NCBI GenBank assembly: GCA_025355505.1
Contig: JANXZM010000051.1
Coordinates: forward strand, 52,641 to 116,640
Reading direction: 5' to 3'
DNA length: 64,000 nucleotides
From: Acidobacteriaceae bacterium
GTDB lineage: Bacteria; Acidobacteriota; Terriglobia; Terriglobales; Acidobacteriaceae
Part shown: piece by piece, positions 35,617 through 45,415 of the stretch
How positions within the stretch are numbered: the stretch's first letter is position 1
Layout of the letters: each line of letters opens with the position of its first letter
Made by a program: the position numbers and the translations under genes
Notes under the pieces: generated by a model
What the model was told of the DNA's origin: nothing
Seen by the model: the letters and a program-made list of their open reading frames with translations, nothing else
Database searches by the model: none

Positions 35617-36603
35617 TCAGTGAAACGCCGCGCCCAGCATGTCCACCATCAGCCGGATGGCAGTCTGCGCCGTGCGTCCGCTGGAATCGCGCAGCGGGTT
35701 GACTTCCATGATGTCGAGGCCAACCAGTTTCCCCTTGGTCGGGATGCCCATCATCAGGTCGTCGATCTCGGCGAAGTTGAGTCCGCCCGGCTCGAGCGTG
35801 CCCGTGCCGGGGGCGAGCGTGGGATCCATGGAATCCACGTCGAAGCTGACGTAGATGTTGCCCGTGGGCGCGATCTGCGAAAGCACCCACGCCACTCCGC
35901 GCCGGTGCAGTTGTTCGGCGGTGACGATTTGCGTGTGCAGCTTGCGGGCGTTACCCACGGCCTCGGGATCGTTGGCCAGGCCGCGCATGCCGATCTGGAT
36001 GATCTTCGTAATCTGCGGAAGTTGAGCGGCCCGCAGAACCCACGAAGCGTGATCGAGGTTGCCCGGCGCCCCGTTCCAGGTGTCCAGGTGGGCGTCAATG
36101 TGGATGAGCGTGAGCGGCTGATCGAAGGCGCGCAGCGACGGGTAAGTAATGCTGTGATCGCCGCCGATCACGATCGGAAACGCTTTGTGGGCGAGGATGG
36201 TCTTTACCGCCGCCGTGACTTTGTCGTTGGTCTGCGCCGGGACGGTGGGCAAGATCGCTATGTCGCCGACATCGGCCCAGTGCTTGCCCTTGAGCACGGT
36301 GCGGTCGCCGTCGATGTAGTAGAAACCTTCGGTCAGATCGTGGTTATATTCCTGGGAGGCTTCGCGCATTTCGCGCGGTCCGTAACGCTCGCCGGGCTGA
36401 CCCCATGTGCCCTCGTCGAACGGCACCCCGAGCACGGCAAAGTCGGCGTCAAGCTTCTCCATGTTGGTGACGTAGGGCGCGCCAAGGAAGGTGCGGACTC
36501 CGACGAAGGTCGGAACGGCTTGGGCCCGGAGCGGCGAAACAAAGAGCATCGAGGTACAGAGCAGAAGCGCGAGAAGCAGCGCGAAAACAAGGCAGCGGTT
36601 CAT
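35617..36603 (-). CDS. Exported agmatinase/arginase-family ureohydrolase
   Basis: 328 residues. The binuclear manganese site is complete: GGDHSITY, HIDAHLDT and SFDVDSMDP. MEKLDADFAVLGVPFDEGTW and GERYGPREMREAS resemble agmatinase/formiminoglutamase substrate loops. Unusually, the protein begins with a signal peptide (CLVFALLLALLLCTSMLFVS, ending PLRAQA), so the enzyme is predicted to act in the periplasm. Family enzymes release urea from guanidino compounds; the substrate here is not certain. Confidence 0.9.
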   Translation of the reverse strand: MNRCLVFALLLALLLCTSMLFVSPLRAQAVPTFVGVRTFLGAPYVTNMEKLDADFAVLGVPFDEGTWGQPGERYGPREMREASQEYNHDLTEGFYYIDGDRTVLKGKHWADVGDIAILPTVPAQTNDKVTAAVKTILAHKAFPIVIGGDHSITYPSLRAFDQPLTLIHIDAHLDTWNGAPGNLDHASWVLRAAQLPQITKIIQIGMRGLANDPEAVGNARKLHTQIVTAEQLHRRGVAWVLSQIAPTGNIYVSFDVDSMDPTLAPGTGTLEPGGLNFAEIDDLMMGIPTKGKLVGLDIMEVNPLRDSSGRTAQTAIRLMVDMLGAAFH

Positions 36604-36689
36604 GGCGGCCAGAATCGTAGCACAGCGCGAGCGCGTTTCAGATGGTTCTGGAAAGATGAGAGCTTTACGCCCTCAGGGCCAGGCGAGTT

Positions 36690-36980
36690 CTACTCCTCGG
36701 CTTCTTCTTCGATCTTGATGCGCAGCGACTTCAGGAACTTCAGATCCTGGTCGCTGATCTTGAGCTCCGCATTCGTGCTCAGCGTTGAGACCAGGGAAGT
36801 CTTATCGGTGGTGTGTTCGCCTTGCTTGCTGACGCCGATGGTGGCTTCGAGAACCAGGAAAATGTCGTAGCCGCCTTCCTTGATGCGGGCGACGACCTCT
36901 GCGATCGATTCGGAATCCGACAGCGACTCGTTGATCGCTTCTCCTAGTTCTTTCATGAGCTGCTTCAGTTGCTGATCCAC
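36690..36980 (-). CDS. Hypothetical soluble protein, 96 aa
   Basis: Starts at GTG 36980 behind GAGGGGG. The acidic protein is helix-rich at the N-terminus (QQLKQLMKELGEAINESLSD). Then come short strands (YDIFLVLEATIGV) and a final acidic helix (DLKFLKSLRIKIEEEAEE). No recognised family. It is probably a monocistronic gene, divergent from 37079. Confidence 0.7.
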   Translation of the reverse strand: MDQQLKQLMKELGEAINESLSDSESIAEVVARIKEGGYDIFLVLEATIGVSKQGEHTTDKTSLVSTLSTNAELKISDQDLKFLKSLRIKIEEEAEE

Positions 36981-37078
36981 GAGTCCCCCTCGAATCGGAC
37001 GCCGCTGATGGGGACATCACACGTCGTCGTGATCCCTCCCATCGTCATTGTACCCCCGGCCGCTGCTAAAATCGACGG

Positions 37079-37420
37079 ATGATCGACGGCCAGACGGTGG
37101 GAAAAATCAAACTGATTTTCCGTGTGGCGGCCAAGCTGGCAGCTCGCAGCCGGACGGGCAGTGCGCTGCTGGCTGGGATCCGCGCGACCGCTCGTTCTTT
37201 CGGGCGGGTGCTGCACCAACTCTGGCTGGAAGTGACCGGGTTCACGTTCCTCGCGATTGCCGGCATCGGGGCCATGGCCGGCATGCGCGAGTACGGGAAG
37301 TATCAGTCGGGCCACGCGGCTGGGCCGGGGCGGTTGGTGCTTGCGGTATGCTTCACAGTCTCGTTCACTTGGTTCGGGCTGAGCTCGTTCTGGCGGGTCA
37401 AGCGGAGCGCTAAGGACTAA
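37079..37420 (+). CDS. Small membrane protein, 113 aa
   Basis: Two hydrophobic helices (GFTFLAIAGIGAMAGM and LVLAVCFTVSFTWFGLSSFW) separated by a short charged loop, preceded by a basic amphipathic N-terminus (KLAARSRTGSALLAGIRATA). Ends in a basic tail. No named family. It lies 67 bp upstream of the mutase gene on the same strand and may be co-transcribed with it. Confidence 0.68.
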   Translation: MIDGQTVGKIKLIFRVAAKLAARSRTGSALLAGIRATARSFGRVLHQLWLEVTGFTFLAIAGIGAMAGMREYGKYQSGHAAGPGRLVLAVCFTVSFTWFGLSSFWRVKRSAKD

Positions 37421-37487
37421 AAGCTGCGAGCGAAACCTGAAGCCGCCGAAAGCGCCGAGAAGTTCATAAGACGAAGGGCAGTGGAAC

Positions 37488-39125
37488 ATGACGGACCTTA
37501 AGACGCCCGAATCCGCTACCAAGCGGGAAGCCCGCCTCCCCGGCGAAGAGACGTCTTCTCATATCCCAGTACGTCCCCTCTACACGCCCGCCGATCTTGC
37601 CGCGTGGGACTATGAACGCGATGCGGGCTATCCCGGCCAGTTTCCCTATACCCGCGGCGTGCAGGCCACCATGTACCGCGGCCGCATGTGGACGATGCGC
37701 CAGTACGCGGGCATGGCCGACGCCGAGGAGTCGAACAAACGCTACAAGTACCTGCTGGCCAACGGCACGACTGGGCTATCGGTTGCATTTGATTTGCCGA
37801 CGCAGATTGGGCTCGATTCGGACAATCCGCTGGCCGTGGGAGAAGTTGGCAAAGTCGGCGTGGCCATTGATTCCATCGAAGACATGCAGCGGCTGTTGGA
37901 TGGCATTGACCTGACCGCGATTTCAACATCGATGACCATCAATGCCACGGCTTCGATTCTGCTGGCGTTGTACGTGGCCGTGGCACGGCGGCAGGGCAGG
38001 GACATTCGCAAGCTCTCCGGCACCGTGCAGAACGATGTGCTCAAGGAGTACATCGCCCGCGGAACGTATATTTATCCGCCGCAGCAGGCGATGCGGATCA
38101 TCACCGACGTTTTTGCCTGGTCGAAGGAGAATGTGCCGGAGTGGAACACGATCTCGATCTCCGGCTATCACATGCGCGAAGCGGGTTCGACCGCGGTGCA
38201 GGAAGTTGCCTTCACGCTGGGCAACGGAATTGCGTATGTGGAAGCCGCGATTCAGGCGGGCCTCGATGTGGACGAGTTCGCGCCCCGGCTCTCTTTCTTC
38301 TTCAATGCCCACAGTAATTTTCTGGAGGAGGTGGCGAAGTTTCGCGCCGCGCGCCGCATGTGGGCGAAGATCATGCGACACCGGTTCAAGGCGAAGAACC
38401 CAAAATCGTGGATGCTGCGTTTCCACGCGCAGACGGCCGGTTCCACGCTGACGGCGCAGCAACCGGAGAACAACATAGTGCGGACGGCGATCCAGGCCAT
38501 GGCGGCGGTGCTCGGCGGGACGCAGTCTCTGCACACGAATTCGTTTGACGAGGCGCTGGCATTGCCCACCGAGGCGTCGGCGCGGATCGCGCTGCGCACG
38601 CAGCAGGTGATCGCGTTTGAGTCCGGCGCGCCGCAGACAGTGGACCCGCTGGCGGGGTCGTACTATGTCGAATCGCTCACCAGCCAAATCGAGATGCGGG
38701 CCGTCGATTATCTGGAAAAAATCGAGGCCATGGGCGGCATGCTCAAGGCCATCGAACGCGGATATGTGCAGCAGGAAATCCAGAACGCCGCGTATGAATA
38801 TCAGCAGGGGGTGGATCGACTGGAGGCGGTGGTGGTCGGCGTCAACCGGTTCCAGGTGCGGACGGACGCAGAGAAGGCGGTGCCGATCCAGCGCATTGAT
38901 CCTTCGCTCGAGCCCAAACAAGTGGAGCGGCTGCGGGCGCTGCGCGCGAAACGCAATGCCGAAACTTGGCAAGCCGCGGTCCTGGCGGTCGAAGACACGG
39001 CGCGCTCGGGAGAAAATCTCATGCCGCCGATATTGGCGGCCGTCGAGGCAAACGCAACAGTCGGCGAAATTTCAGACGCGATGCGGAAAGTGTACGGAGA
39101 GTACAAGGAAGCAGTGGTGATTTGA
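37488..39125 (+). CDS. mcmA1: Methylmalonyl-CoA mutase large (catalytic) subunit
   Basis: 545 residues. It converts (R)-methylmalonyl-CoA to succinyl-CoA, or a related acyl-CoA. The TIM-barrel substrate domain is complete, with [52 protein letters not shown] and the histidine in [15 protein letters not shown]. The protein stops before any cobalamin-binding DxHxxG domain, so that domain must come from a separate small subunit, as in archaeal and many acidobacterial enzymes. No small subunit, epimerase or MeaB gene lies in the window. Other acyl-CoA mutases (isobutyryl, 2-hydroxyisobutyryl) cannot be fully excluded. Confidence 0.92.
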   Translation: MTDLKTPESATKREARLPGEETSSHIPVRPLYTPADLAAWDYERDAGYPGQFPYTRGVQATMYRGRMWTMRQYAGMADAEESNKRYKYLLANGTTGLSVAFDLPTQIGLDSDNPLAVGEVGKVGVAIDSIEDMQRLLDGIDLTAISTSMTINATASILLALYVAVARRQGRDIRKLSGTVQNDVLKEYIARGTYIYPPQQAMRIITDVFAWSKENVPEWNTISISGYHMREAGSTAVQEVAFTLGNGIAYVEAAIQAGLDVDEFAPRLSFFFNAHSNFLEEVAKFRAARRMWAKIMRHRFKAKNPKSWMLRFHAQTAGSTLTAQQPENNIVRTAIQAMAAVLGGTQSLHTNSFDEALALPTEASARIALRTQQVIAFESGAPQTVDPLAGSYYVESLTSQIEMRAVDYLEKIEAMGGMLKAIERGYVQQEIQNAAYEYQQGVDRLEAVVVGVNRFQVRTDAEKAVPIQRIDPSLEPKQVERLRALRAKRNAETWQAAVLAVEDTARSGENLMPPILAAVEANATVGEISDAMRKVYGEYKEAVVI

Positions 39126-39238
39126 GCCGCGTTTTTCCGCCTCTACAATGGTTCCGGGAAGGGTACGGCTTCAGCTTCAGCCGTGCCGATTAGAGTCGCA
39201 AGTGTGAGGGCTTGAGCCCCTGCGGGCCCGAGGTTCGT

Positions 39239-39421
39239 TCAGTTTGCCAGTTTGTAGTCGCAGGCGCTGCGGCAGGCTTCGCAGTAAAACAGGCCATCGG
39301 TGCAGAGATGCACGTCGAGTTCGGACTGGCACAACACGCAGAATTTTTCGCACCAGCAACTCGCTTCAGGGCGCTCGCATTGGGCGCAGACGATGCGGCT
39401 GAGGCCCGGTTTCGAAGACAT
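39239..39421 (-). CDS. Small double zinc-ribbon protein
   Basis: 60 residues with nine cysteines: CAQC, CWCEKFCVLC, the cysteine of HLCTDG, and CEAC, then a final C. The spacing suggests two zinc-binding knuckles. No other domain. Starts at ATG 39421. It lies convergent to the mutase gene, with a GGTACGGC/GCCGTGCC palindrome between them (39160-39187). Function unknown. Confidence 0.72.
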   Translation of the reverse strand: MSSKPGLSRIVCAQCERPEASCWCEKFCVLCQSELDVHLCTDGLFYCEACRSACDYKLAN

Positions 39422-39667
39422 GCTTGCAGTCTAGTCCGGCAGTGGCCGGGAAGGAACGTAACCGAAGTCACCGAGAAGCAGGTTTCAGGAAGATGAAGCA
39501 CGTGCTTCCGGTACGAGCTAGTCTTTTTTCCAACTTGATTTTTCTGAGACCTGAGACCTGACACTTGCCTTGTGATTTGCCGCCCTTCCCGCCCGGATGT
39601 TAACTTAATCAGTTCCAGATTTCGACAGCCCAGCCACTGTCCGAGAGATGTCTGACCGAGGTTTTTC

Positions 39668-40816
39668 TTGTCCGTAGTCGAAGCGACTCCCATAGTCCGT
39701 AAGACCGCCCTGAACGCTGTCCACCGCCAGATGGGCGCGAAGATGGTGGACTTTAACGGCTGGGACATGCCGGTGGAATACCCTGCGTCGATCGGCTGCG
39801 GCATTGTTGCCGAGCACATGGCGGTGCGCACGGGCGTCGGCATCTTTGACGTCAGCCACATGGGGGATATCCGATTGGCCGGGCCTGAAGCGCTGACCGC
39901 CGTGCAGCACATTTCGATGAATGACGCGTCACGGCTGGCGATCGGGCAGGCTCAGTATTCCGCGCTGCTCTTTCCGCAGGGGACGTTTGTGGATGACGTG
40001 ATTGTTCACCGGCTTGGCGAAGACCAGTACCTGCTCGTCATCAACGCGGGCACGCGGGAGAAGGATTTCAGTTGGGTACGCGACAATACCCGCCAGTTTG
40101 ATTGTAAAGTCGAGCATCTCTCCGACGACTTCACGCAGATTGCGATCCAGGGTCCGAAGGGTGTGGACGTGCTCCAAAAGCTAAGCGACGCCGACCTCAG
40201 CGCCGTAAAGTTCTACTGGCTGACACGCGGCACGGTATGCGGCATTAAAAATGTTTTGATGGGCCGCACGGGTTATACCGCCGAAGACGGCTTCGAGATT
40301 TACATCCCGGCGGACGAGACGACCAGCGCGCGGGTCTGGTACGAGATTCTGGAAGCGGGAAAAGAGTTTGGCGCTGTCCCCTGCGGATTGGGTGCGCGCA
40401 ACACGCTGCGCCTCGAAGGCAAGCTGCCACTCTACGGACACGAAATCTCGGACACGATCAATGTGTGGGAAGCGGGCCTGGATCGTTTCTGCAAGATGGA
40501 GAAGCCCGACTTTATTGGGCGCGCGGCACTGGAGAAGGCGAAGGCTGAAGGCGTGAAGAAAACGCTGGTCGGGCTAGAGATGGTCGATCGAGGCATCGCC
40601 CGCGACGGATACAAAGTTCTCGACCAGGCCGGGCGCGAGATTGGCTACGTTACCAGCGGTTCTCCGGCGCCGTTCCTGAAGAAAAATATTGCGTTGGCCT
40701 ACGTTCCGCCCGCGCAGGCTGCGGTTGGAACTACGGTAAAAGTCGAAATTCGCGGACAGGAAGTGAAAGCGCAAGTGGTACCGACACCCTTCTATAAGCG
40801 TCCGAAAAAAACTTGA
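39668..40816 (+). CDS. gcvT: Glycine cleavage system T protein (aminomethyltransferase)
   Basis: 382 residues from TTG 39668 with GAGG six bases upstream. It transfers the aminomethyl group from lipoyl-GcvH to tetrahydrofolate and releases ammonia. HRQMGAKMVDFNGWDMPVEY, DVSHMGDIRLAGP and GRTGYTAEDGFEIY are signature segments. The catalytic aspartate is in FVDDVIVHR. First gene of gcvT-H-PA-PB. A glycine riboswitch was looked for upstream but not seen. Confidence 0.96.
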   Translation: MSVVEATPIVRKTALNAVHRQMGAKMVDFNGWDMPVEYPASIGCGIVAEHMAVRTGVGIFDVSHMGDIRLAGPEALTAVQHISMNDASRLAIGQAQYSALLFPQGTFVDDVIVHRLGEDQYLLVINAGTREKDFSWVRDNTRQFDCKVEHLSDDFTQIAIQGPKGVDVLQKLSDADLSAVKFYWLTRGTVCGIKNVLMGRTGYTAEDGFEIYIPADETTSARVWYEILEAGKEFGAVPCGLGARNTLRLEGKLPLYGHEISDTINVWEAGLDRFCKMEKPDFIGRAALEKAKAEGVKKTLVGLEMVDRGIARDGYKVLDQAGREIGYVTSGSPAPFLKKNIALAYVPPAQAAVGTTVKVEIRGQEVKAQVVPTPFYKRPKKT

Positions 40817-40886
40817 ACCATAAAGGGCGCGAAGGTTTACGAAGGAAAGCTTAACCGCCAAGAGTTGCCAGGAGCTAAAAGCCGAC

Positions 40887-41267
40887 ATGCCTTACCCAAC
40901 CGACCGCAAATACACGAAAGAACATGAGTGGATCACTGCCGATGGCACGATCGGCATCACGCACCAGGCCCAGGACTCGCTGGGAGACATCGTGTTCGTC
41001 GAACTGCCCAAGGTGGGGACCGAGATCACCATGGGGAAGGCGTTCGGCACGGTGGAGTCGGTGAAAGCCGTGTCCGATTTGTACGCGCCGGTTTCGGGGA
41101 CGGTGACTGGCGTGAATGAAACTCTGGCCACGGCGCCGGAGCAAGTAAATAAAGATGCGCACGGGTCTTGGATGGTCAAGATCAAGGTGAAGGATCAGGC
41201 TGAGATGAATGCGCTGCTCTCGGCGGCGGACTATGAGAAATTTGTGAGTGAAGAGGCGGGACACTGA
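40887..41267 (+). CDS. gcvH: Glycine cleavage system H protein (lipoyl carrier)
   Basis: 126 residues. The lipoylation site lysine is in GTVESVKAVSDLYAPVSG, and KYTKEHEWI is the usual N-terminus. It carries the aminomethyl intermediate between P, T and L proteins. It lies 70 bp after gcvT, with half of an ACCACAAAGG-type repeat in the gap. Confidence 0.97.
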   Translation: MPYPTDRKYTKEHEWITADGTIGITHQAQDSLGDIVFVELPKVGTEITMGKAFGTVESVKAVSDLYAPVSGTVTGVNETLATAPEQVNKDAHGSWMVKIKVKDQAEMNALLSAADYEKFVSEEAGH

Positions 41268-41275
41268 AAATCGTC

Positions 41276-41349
41276 AACCACCAGGGACACGAAGGTCCAC
41301 GAAGGAAAAACACGAAAAACACAGAATTTCCTTCGTGCCCTTTGTGGTT
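41276..41349. repeat. AACCAC..GGACACGAAGG inverted repeat, family E
   Basis: The arms AACCACCAGGGACACGAAGG and CCTTCGTGCCCTTTGTGGTT form an imperfect 20-bp hairpin between gcvH and gcvPA, inside an apparent operon. Related elements: 40817-40860 (half), 52358-52476 and 57845-57934. Confidence 0.88.
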
Positions 41350-41429
41350 AACGCCTTTGGTGGAAGTCGAAGCACCCCGTGAAATGCCGCAATCGAATTC
41401 ACCGGTGATTACATCGAAAGAAAGTTCTT

Positions 41430-42809
41430 ATGAGATATCTGCCTAAATCTTCCGCGGATCGCGCCGCCATGCTGAAGGCGATCGGCGTCCACTCCATCGA
41501 CGACCTTTTCTCGCCGATACCGGCAGAGTATCGTCTGACGCGCGATCTCGCCATCCCCCGGCAAATGGCTGAGTCGGAAATCGTGGACTGGTTCAAGCAG
41601 CGAGCGAAAGAGAACGGCGAAGGCTACACCAGTTTTCTCGGAGCCGGAGCTTACTCCCATTACCGCCCAGTGGTCATCGACGCGCTCGTGCAACGCGGCG
41701 AATTTCTGACATCTTACACACCCTATCAAGCGGAGTTTGCGCAGGGCACGCTGCAGGCCATCTTCGAGTTCCAGACCATGATCTCGGAACTCACCGGCAT
41801 GGACCTGGCGAATGCCTCGATGTATGACGGCTCAACCGGCGCGGCTGAGGCCGTGATGATGGCGGTTCGCATCACCGGAAGGCATTCGGCGGTGATCGCG
41901 CGCAACCTGCATCCCGAGTATCGTGAAGTGCTCAATACCTACGCGACGCACCAGGCGATTTCGCAGAAGTTAGTCTCGTTCACCGGCTCGGGACAAATCG
42001 ATCGGAAGGAACTCGAAAAGGCAGTGGGCGACGATACGGCGTGCGTCCTGATTCAGTCGCCGAATTTTTTTGGGACGATCGAAGATGTCGAGGCCATTGC
42101 CGAGATCGCGCACAAACGCGGAGCGCTGCTGATTGTGTCGATCGCCGAAGCAGCCTCGCTCGGCATCGTTGAGCCGCCCCGCACCGCCGACATTGTGGCG
42201 ATGGAAGCGCAGTCGTTCGGAGTGCCGCTCGGATTCGGCGGTCCCTACTGCGGCGTGCTCGCCACCAAGGAAAAATTCGTCCGGCAGATGCCAGGCCGCC
42301 TGGCCGGTCAGACCGTGGACAAGAATGGCAAACGTGGTTTTGTGCTGACGCTGGCCACGCGCGAGCAGCACATCCGGCGCGAGAAGGCGACTTCGAATAT
42401 TTGCACCAACCAGGCTCTGGTCGCGCTGATGGTGAACATTTTTATGACCGTATACGGCAAGGTCGGCTTGCGGGAATTGGCCAGGCAGAACCTGGCAAAG
42501 GCCGCATACGGCGCCGACCAGTTCAGCAAACATGCCAGGGTGTTGTTCGCGGGCGCGCCACGATTCAACGAGTTCGTGGTCCAGACCAGCGAAGATCCAT
42601 ACGCCATCAACTCGCGCTTGCTGGGGCACAAGATCGTCGGCGGTCTGCCGCTGAAGAAGTTCTATCCCGAGCTTGGCCACGCGGCTCTGTGGTGCTGCAC
42701 GGAATTGACGACGCGCTCCATGATCGATACCGCGGTCGGCCTGGTCGCCGAGAGCGAGCGCTCGGTTCGAAGTATGAAAGATGCCGAGCCCGAGGAGGTG
42801 GCGCGATGA
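41430..42809 (+). CDS. gcvPA: Glycine dehydrogenase (decarboxylating) subunit 1
   Basis: 459 residues, the N-terminal half of the two-gene P protein. [38 protein letters not shown] and [20 protein letters not shown] are characteristic. With gcvPB it decarboxylates glycine and loads the aminomethyl group on GcvH. Its stop codon overlaps the gcvPB start (ATGA), which couples translation of the two subunits. Confidence 0.96.
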   Translation: MRYLPKSSADRAAMLKAIGVHSIDDLFSPIPAEYRLTRDLAIPRQMAESEIVDWFKQRAKENGEGYTSFLGAGAYSHYRPVVIDALVQRGEFLTSYTPYQAEFAQGTLQAIFEFQTMISELTGMDLANASMYDGSTGAAEAVMMAVRITGRHSAVIARNLHPEYREVLNTYATHQAISQKLVSFTGSGQIDRKELEKAVGDDTACVLIQSPNFFGTIEDVEAIAEIAHKRGALLIVSIAEAASLGIVEPPRTADIVAMEAQSFGVPLGFGGPYCGVLATKEKFVRQMPGRLAGQTVDKNGKRGFVLTLATREQHIRREKATSNICTNQALVALMVNIFMTVYGKVGLRELARQNLAKAAYGADQFSKHARVLFAGAPRFNEFVVQTSEDPYAINSRLLGHKIVGGLPLKKFYPELGHAALWCCTELTTRSMIDTAVGLVAESERSVRSMKDAEPEEVAR

Positions 42810-44305
42810 AGCACGTCACTCGCAAAGCGACGCGCCACATCAATCAGAACGAGGGATTGATTTTCGAGAAGTCTTCACCGGGCAAAGCGGCGTGGAAGTT
42901 GCCGCCGCTCGATGTTCCGGAAGTGGATACGGCGAAATTGCTGGGCAAGCAGGAGCGCAAGGATCTCGGCGACATGCCCGAAGTCAGCGAGATCGAAATC
43001 ATCCGCCACTTTACCCGCCTCTCGACGTGGAATTACGCCATCGATCTGGGCATGTATCCGCTGGGCTCTTGCACCATGAAGTACAACCCGCGAGTCAATG
43101 AGTTTGTGGCGCGCGTGGAAGGCCTCGCCAACGGGCATCCCTATCAGGCGGAGAAGATTTCGCAAGGCGCTTTGCGCATCATGCAGACGTTGAGCGATTG
43201 CCTGCTTGAGATCACCGGGATGGATGCGATCACGCTGCAACCGGCCGCGGGCGCGCAGGGCGAAATGACCGGGTTGCTGATGGTGCGCGCGTATCACGAG
43301 TCCAAAGGGAACGCGCGCAAAAAGATTCTGATTCCGGACTCAGCGCATGGCACGAATCCCGCGACCGCGGCCAGCGTCGGTTACGCGGTGGAAAATTTGA
43401 AATCGAACGACCGCGGCATGGTGGACGTGGCGGCGCTGGCGGCGCAGATGAATGAAGACGTGGCGGCGCTTATGGTCACCAATCCGAATACGCTCGGCAT
43501 TTTCGAGCAGGAGATTCACAAGATTGCCGACCTGATGCACGCCAAGGGCGGCCTGCTCTACATGGACGGCGCCAACATGAACGCGCTGGTCGCCAAAGCG
43601 CGGCCCGGGGATTTTGGCGCCGATGTCATGCACCTCAATCTGCATAAAACATTTTCCACGCCGCATGGTGGCGGCGGTCCGGGTTCCGGGCCAGTTGCGG
43701 TGAAGAAAATTCTCGAGCCCTTCCTGCCGACGCCGGTCGTGGTGACCAAGGCGGATGGCACGCTGGGCTTCGAATATAACCGTCCGCAGTCGGTGGGGCG
43801 CGTGCGCGCGTTCTACGGGAATTTCGGAATGTTCATCCGCGCGCTGGCCTACATCTTTGCCAACGGGCCAGACGGCTTGCGGCAGACGACGGAAGACGCG
43901 GTGCTCAACGCGAATTACATCCGCAAGGGACTGGAAGGAGTTTACGATCTGCCCTACTCGACGCCATCCATGCATGAAGTCGTCTTCAGCGACAAGATTC
44001 AGGCGAAGAAGGGCGTGAAGACCATGGACCTGGCCAAGCGCCTGATCGATTACGGATTCCATCCCTACACCACGGCGTTCCCGCTGATCGTCGCGGGCGC
44101 GCTCATGATCGAGCCGACCGAGAGCGAGCCGAAAGAGGAACTGGATCTGTTCATCGAAGCGATGAAGTCGATCGCGCAAGAGGTGGAAGAAGATCCGCAG
44201 TTCGTGCTCGACGCTCCGCACAACACGCGCATTTCGCGTCTGGATGAAACCGCGGCCGCCCGCAAACCCGTGCTGCGCTGGAGACCGGAAGGGAAGCCGG
44301 TTTAA
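42806..44305 (+). CDS. gcvPB: Glycine dehydrogenase (decarboxylating) subunit 2
   Basis: 499 residues from ATG 42806, overlapping gcvPA by four bases; GAGGAGG is eight to nine bases upstream. The pyridoxal phosphate lysine is in [34 protein letters not shown] and [16 protein letters not shown] are family signatures. It ends the gcv operon and is followed eight bases later by a dispersed hairpin element. Confidence 0.97.
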   Translation: MKHVTRKATRHINQNEGLIFEKSSPGKAAWKLPPLDVPEVDTAKLLGKQERKDLGDMPEVSEIEIIRHFTRLSTWNYAIDLGMYPLGSCTMKYNPRVNEFVARVEGLANGHPYQAEKISQGALRIMQTLSDCLLEITGMDAITLQPAAGAQGEMTGLLMVRAYHESKGNARKKILIPDSAHGTNPATAASVGYAVENLKSNDRGMVDVAALAAQMNEDVAALMVTNPNTLGIFEQEIHKIADLMHAKGGLLYMDGANMNALVAKARPGDFGADVMHLNLHKTFSTPHGGGGPGSGPVAVKKILEPFLPTPVVVTKADGTLGFEYNRPQSVGRVRAFYGNFGMFIRALAYIFANGPDGLRQTTEDAVLNANYIRKGLEGVYDLPYSTPSMHEVVFSDKIQAKKGVKTMDLAKRLIDYGFHPYTTAFPLIVAGALMIEPTESEPKEELDLFIEAMKSIAQEVEEDPQFVLDAPHNTRISRLDETAAARKPVLRWRPEGKPV

Positions 44306-44312
44306 TACCTGG

Positions 44313-44468
44313 CAGCCCGTGGTGCAAGTATGTTTCGTGTCAGTATGTTTTGTATCAGTATGTTTTGTATCAGGGTATGCCTTCCGGTGTTCAGGCATAC
44401 CGTAAGTGCCGTGTTATGAGGGTGCCTTTAGGCGCTGGTTTTGGGCGCTGGAGTTTCACCACGGGCTG
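44313..44468. repeat. CAGCCCGTGGTG element, family F (copy 1)
   Basis: Terminal inverted arms CAGCCCGTGGTG and CACCACGGGCTG bound a 156-bp noncoding element directly after gcvPB. Inside are three copies of a 15-bp unit (TATGTTTTGTATCAG, first divergent) and a TATGCC/GGCATA hairpin. A 111-bp second copy lies at 56654-56764 with one unit. Both copies start within eight bases of an upstream stop codon. Confidence 0.9.
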
Positions 44469-44572
44469 CTAAGCAGCTTCTGATTAAGCCTCAAAGATGA
44501 CAAACATCTGGCGGGTTGAGCGCACTGCACAGGCCGCCGGGCGTCTTGCTAGAATCACCTAAGTCCAACCCT

Positions 44573-44944
44573 ATGCCCGACGATCCGGCCAGCTCCGCAA
44601 GCGCCCGCCAATTGGCCGAGCACCATTACTACGCCGCGCTCGATCTGGTTCTTGAAGGCCACCACGAGCAAGCGGTCGAAGAGTACCGGCAGGCGGTGGC
44701 GGCCGATCCAAGGTTCACCGATGCGCTGCATGGACTGAGCCGGGCGCTGCAGGACCTCAACCGTTTCGACGAAGCCATCGAAGCCGCCAAGCAAATTTCA
44801 GAAATCGATCCCGACGACATTCTGGCGCACACCAGCCTCTCCATCCTCTATCAGAAAAAGGGAATGGTTCCCGAGGCCGAGGCGGAAGGCAACAAGGCGC
44901 GCGTGCTGGGGTGGAAGCAGCAGTTGAAGAAGGGGAGCGGGTGA
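44573..44944 (+). CDS. TPR-repeat protein
   Basis: 123 residues from ATG 44573. Tetratricopeptide helices are visible: AEHHYYAALDLVLEGHHEQA, VEEYRQAVAADPRFTDALHG, NRFDEAIEAAKQISEIDPDD and LAHTSLSILYQKKGMVPEAE. About three TPR units, with no signal peptide or catalytic domain; probably a protein-interaction module. The last 48 codons are duplicated 377 bp downstream. Confidence 0.8.
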   Translation: MPDDPASSASARQLAEHHYYAALDLVLEGHHEQAVEEYRQAVAADPRFTDALHGLSRALQDLNRFDEAIEAAKQISEIDPDDILAHTSLSILYQKKGMVPEAEAEGNKARVLGWKQQLKKGSG

Positions 44945-45366
44945 GGGCTGGGGACTTTACCGCGAGGGCTGGCTGGGTTCAGCAGGCTGTTTCCGCTGTC
45001 GCTCTGCGAGAATCTCTTGCAGTCGCTTTCTTTCGATTGCCAGCCCCGCCCGGGCGGCCTCGGCCATCTTCTGTGCATACTCCAGCATGTTGTCAGCCAT
45101 ACGTACTCCAAGGATACTCTAACAGGGACGGTTCTCAAGTCCTTTGGCACTGGTAAAATCAACAACTTGCAGAATTAGAAATCGATCCCGACGACATTCT
45201 GGCGCACACCAGCCTCTCCATCCTCTATCAGAAAAAGGGAATGGTTCCCGAGGCCGAGGCGGAAGGCAACAAGGCGCGCGTGCTGGGGTGGAAGCAGCAG
45301 TTGAAGAAGGGGAATGGGTGAGAGCTTCGGACTCTACCGCGAGGGCTGGCTGGGTTCAGCAGGCTG
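44801..45366 (+). repeat. Direct partial duplication of the TPR-gene 3' end
   Basis: Bases 44801-44990 recur as 45178-45366 (offset 377) with few changes. The second copy keeps the last 48 codons of the TPR gene in frame, including the stop, plus the start of the following region (GAGGGCTGGCTGGGTTCAGCAG). It has no start codon or ribosome site and should be nonfunctional. Confidence 0.93.
44957..45100 (-). CDS. Tiny coiled-coil protein, 47 aa (copy A)
   Basis: ATG 45098-45100 with GGAG five bases upstream, ending at TAA 44957-44959. The sequence MADNMLEYAQKMAEAARAG and IERKRLQEILAERQRKQPA is one long amphipathic helix with a Pro-rich tail. A paralogue lies at 48276-48617 on the same strand with its upstream sequence also conserved. 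Unknown function. It is antisense-adjacent to the TPR gene, and its 5' region separates the two TPR 3' copies. Confidence 0.65.
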   Translation of the reverse strand: MADNMLEYAQKMAEAARAGLAIERKRLQEILAERQRKQPAEPSQPSR

Positions 45367-45415
45367 CCTTCGATCATAATTGTTGCCCTCCGCAACATCA
45401 AAGCACGACCCTGCC

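Noticed and set aside
39422..39667. Glycine riboswitch upstream of gcvT
   Set aside because: The tandem conserved aptamer cores could not be found; the leader is short and contains repeats instead.
42401..42805. Upstream extension of gcvPB
   Set aside because: It overlaps gcvPA in another frame, while ATG 42806 with GAGGAGG and the ATGA overlap is the natural start.
44313..44468. CRISPR-like array of 15-bp units
   Set aside because: Units are contiguous without spacers and too short; no cas genes in the window.
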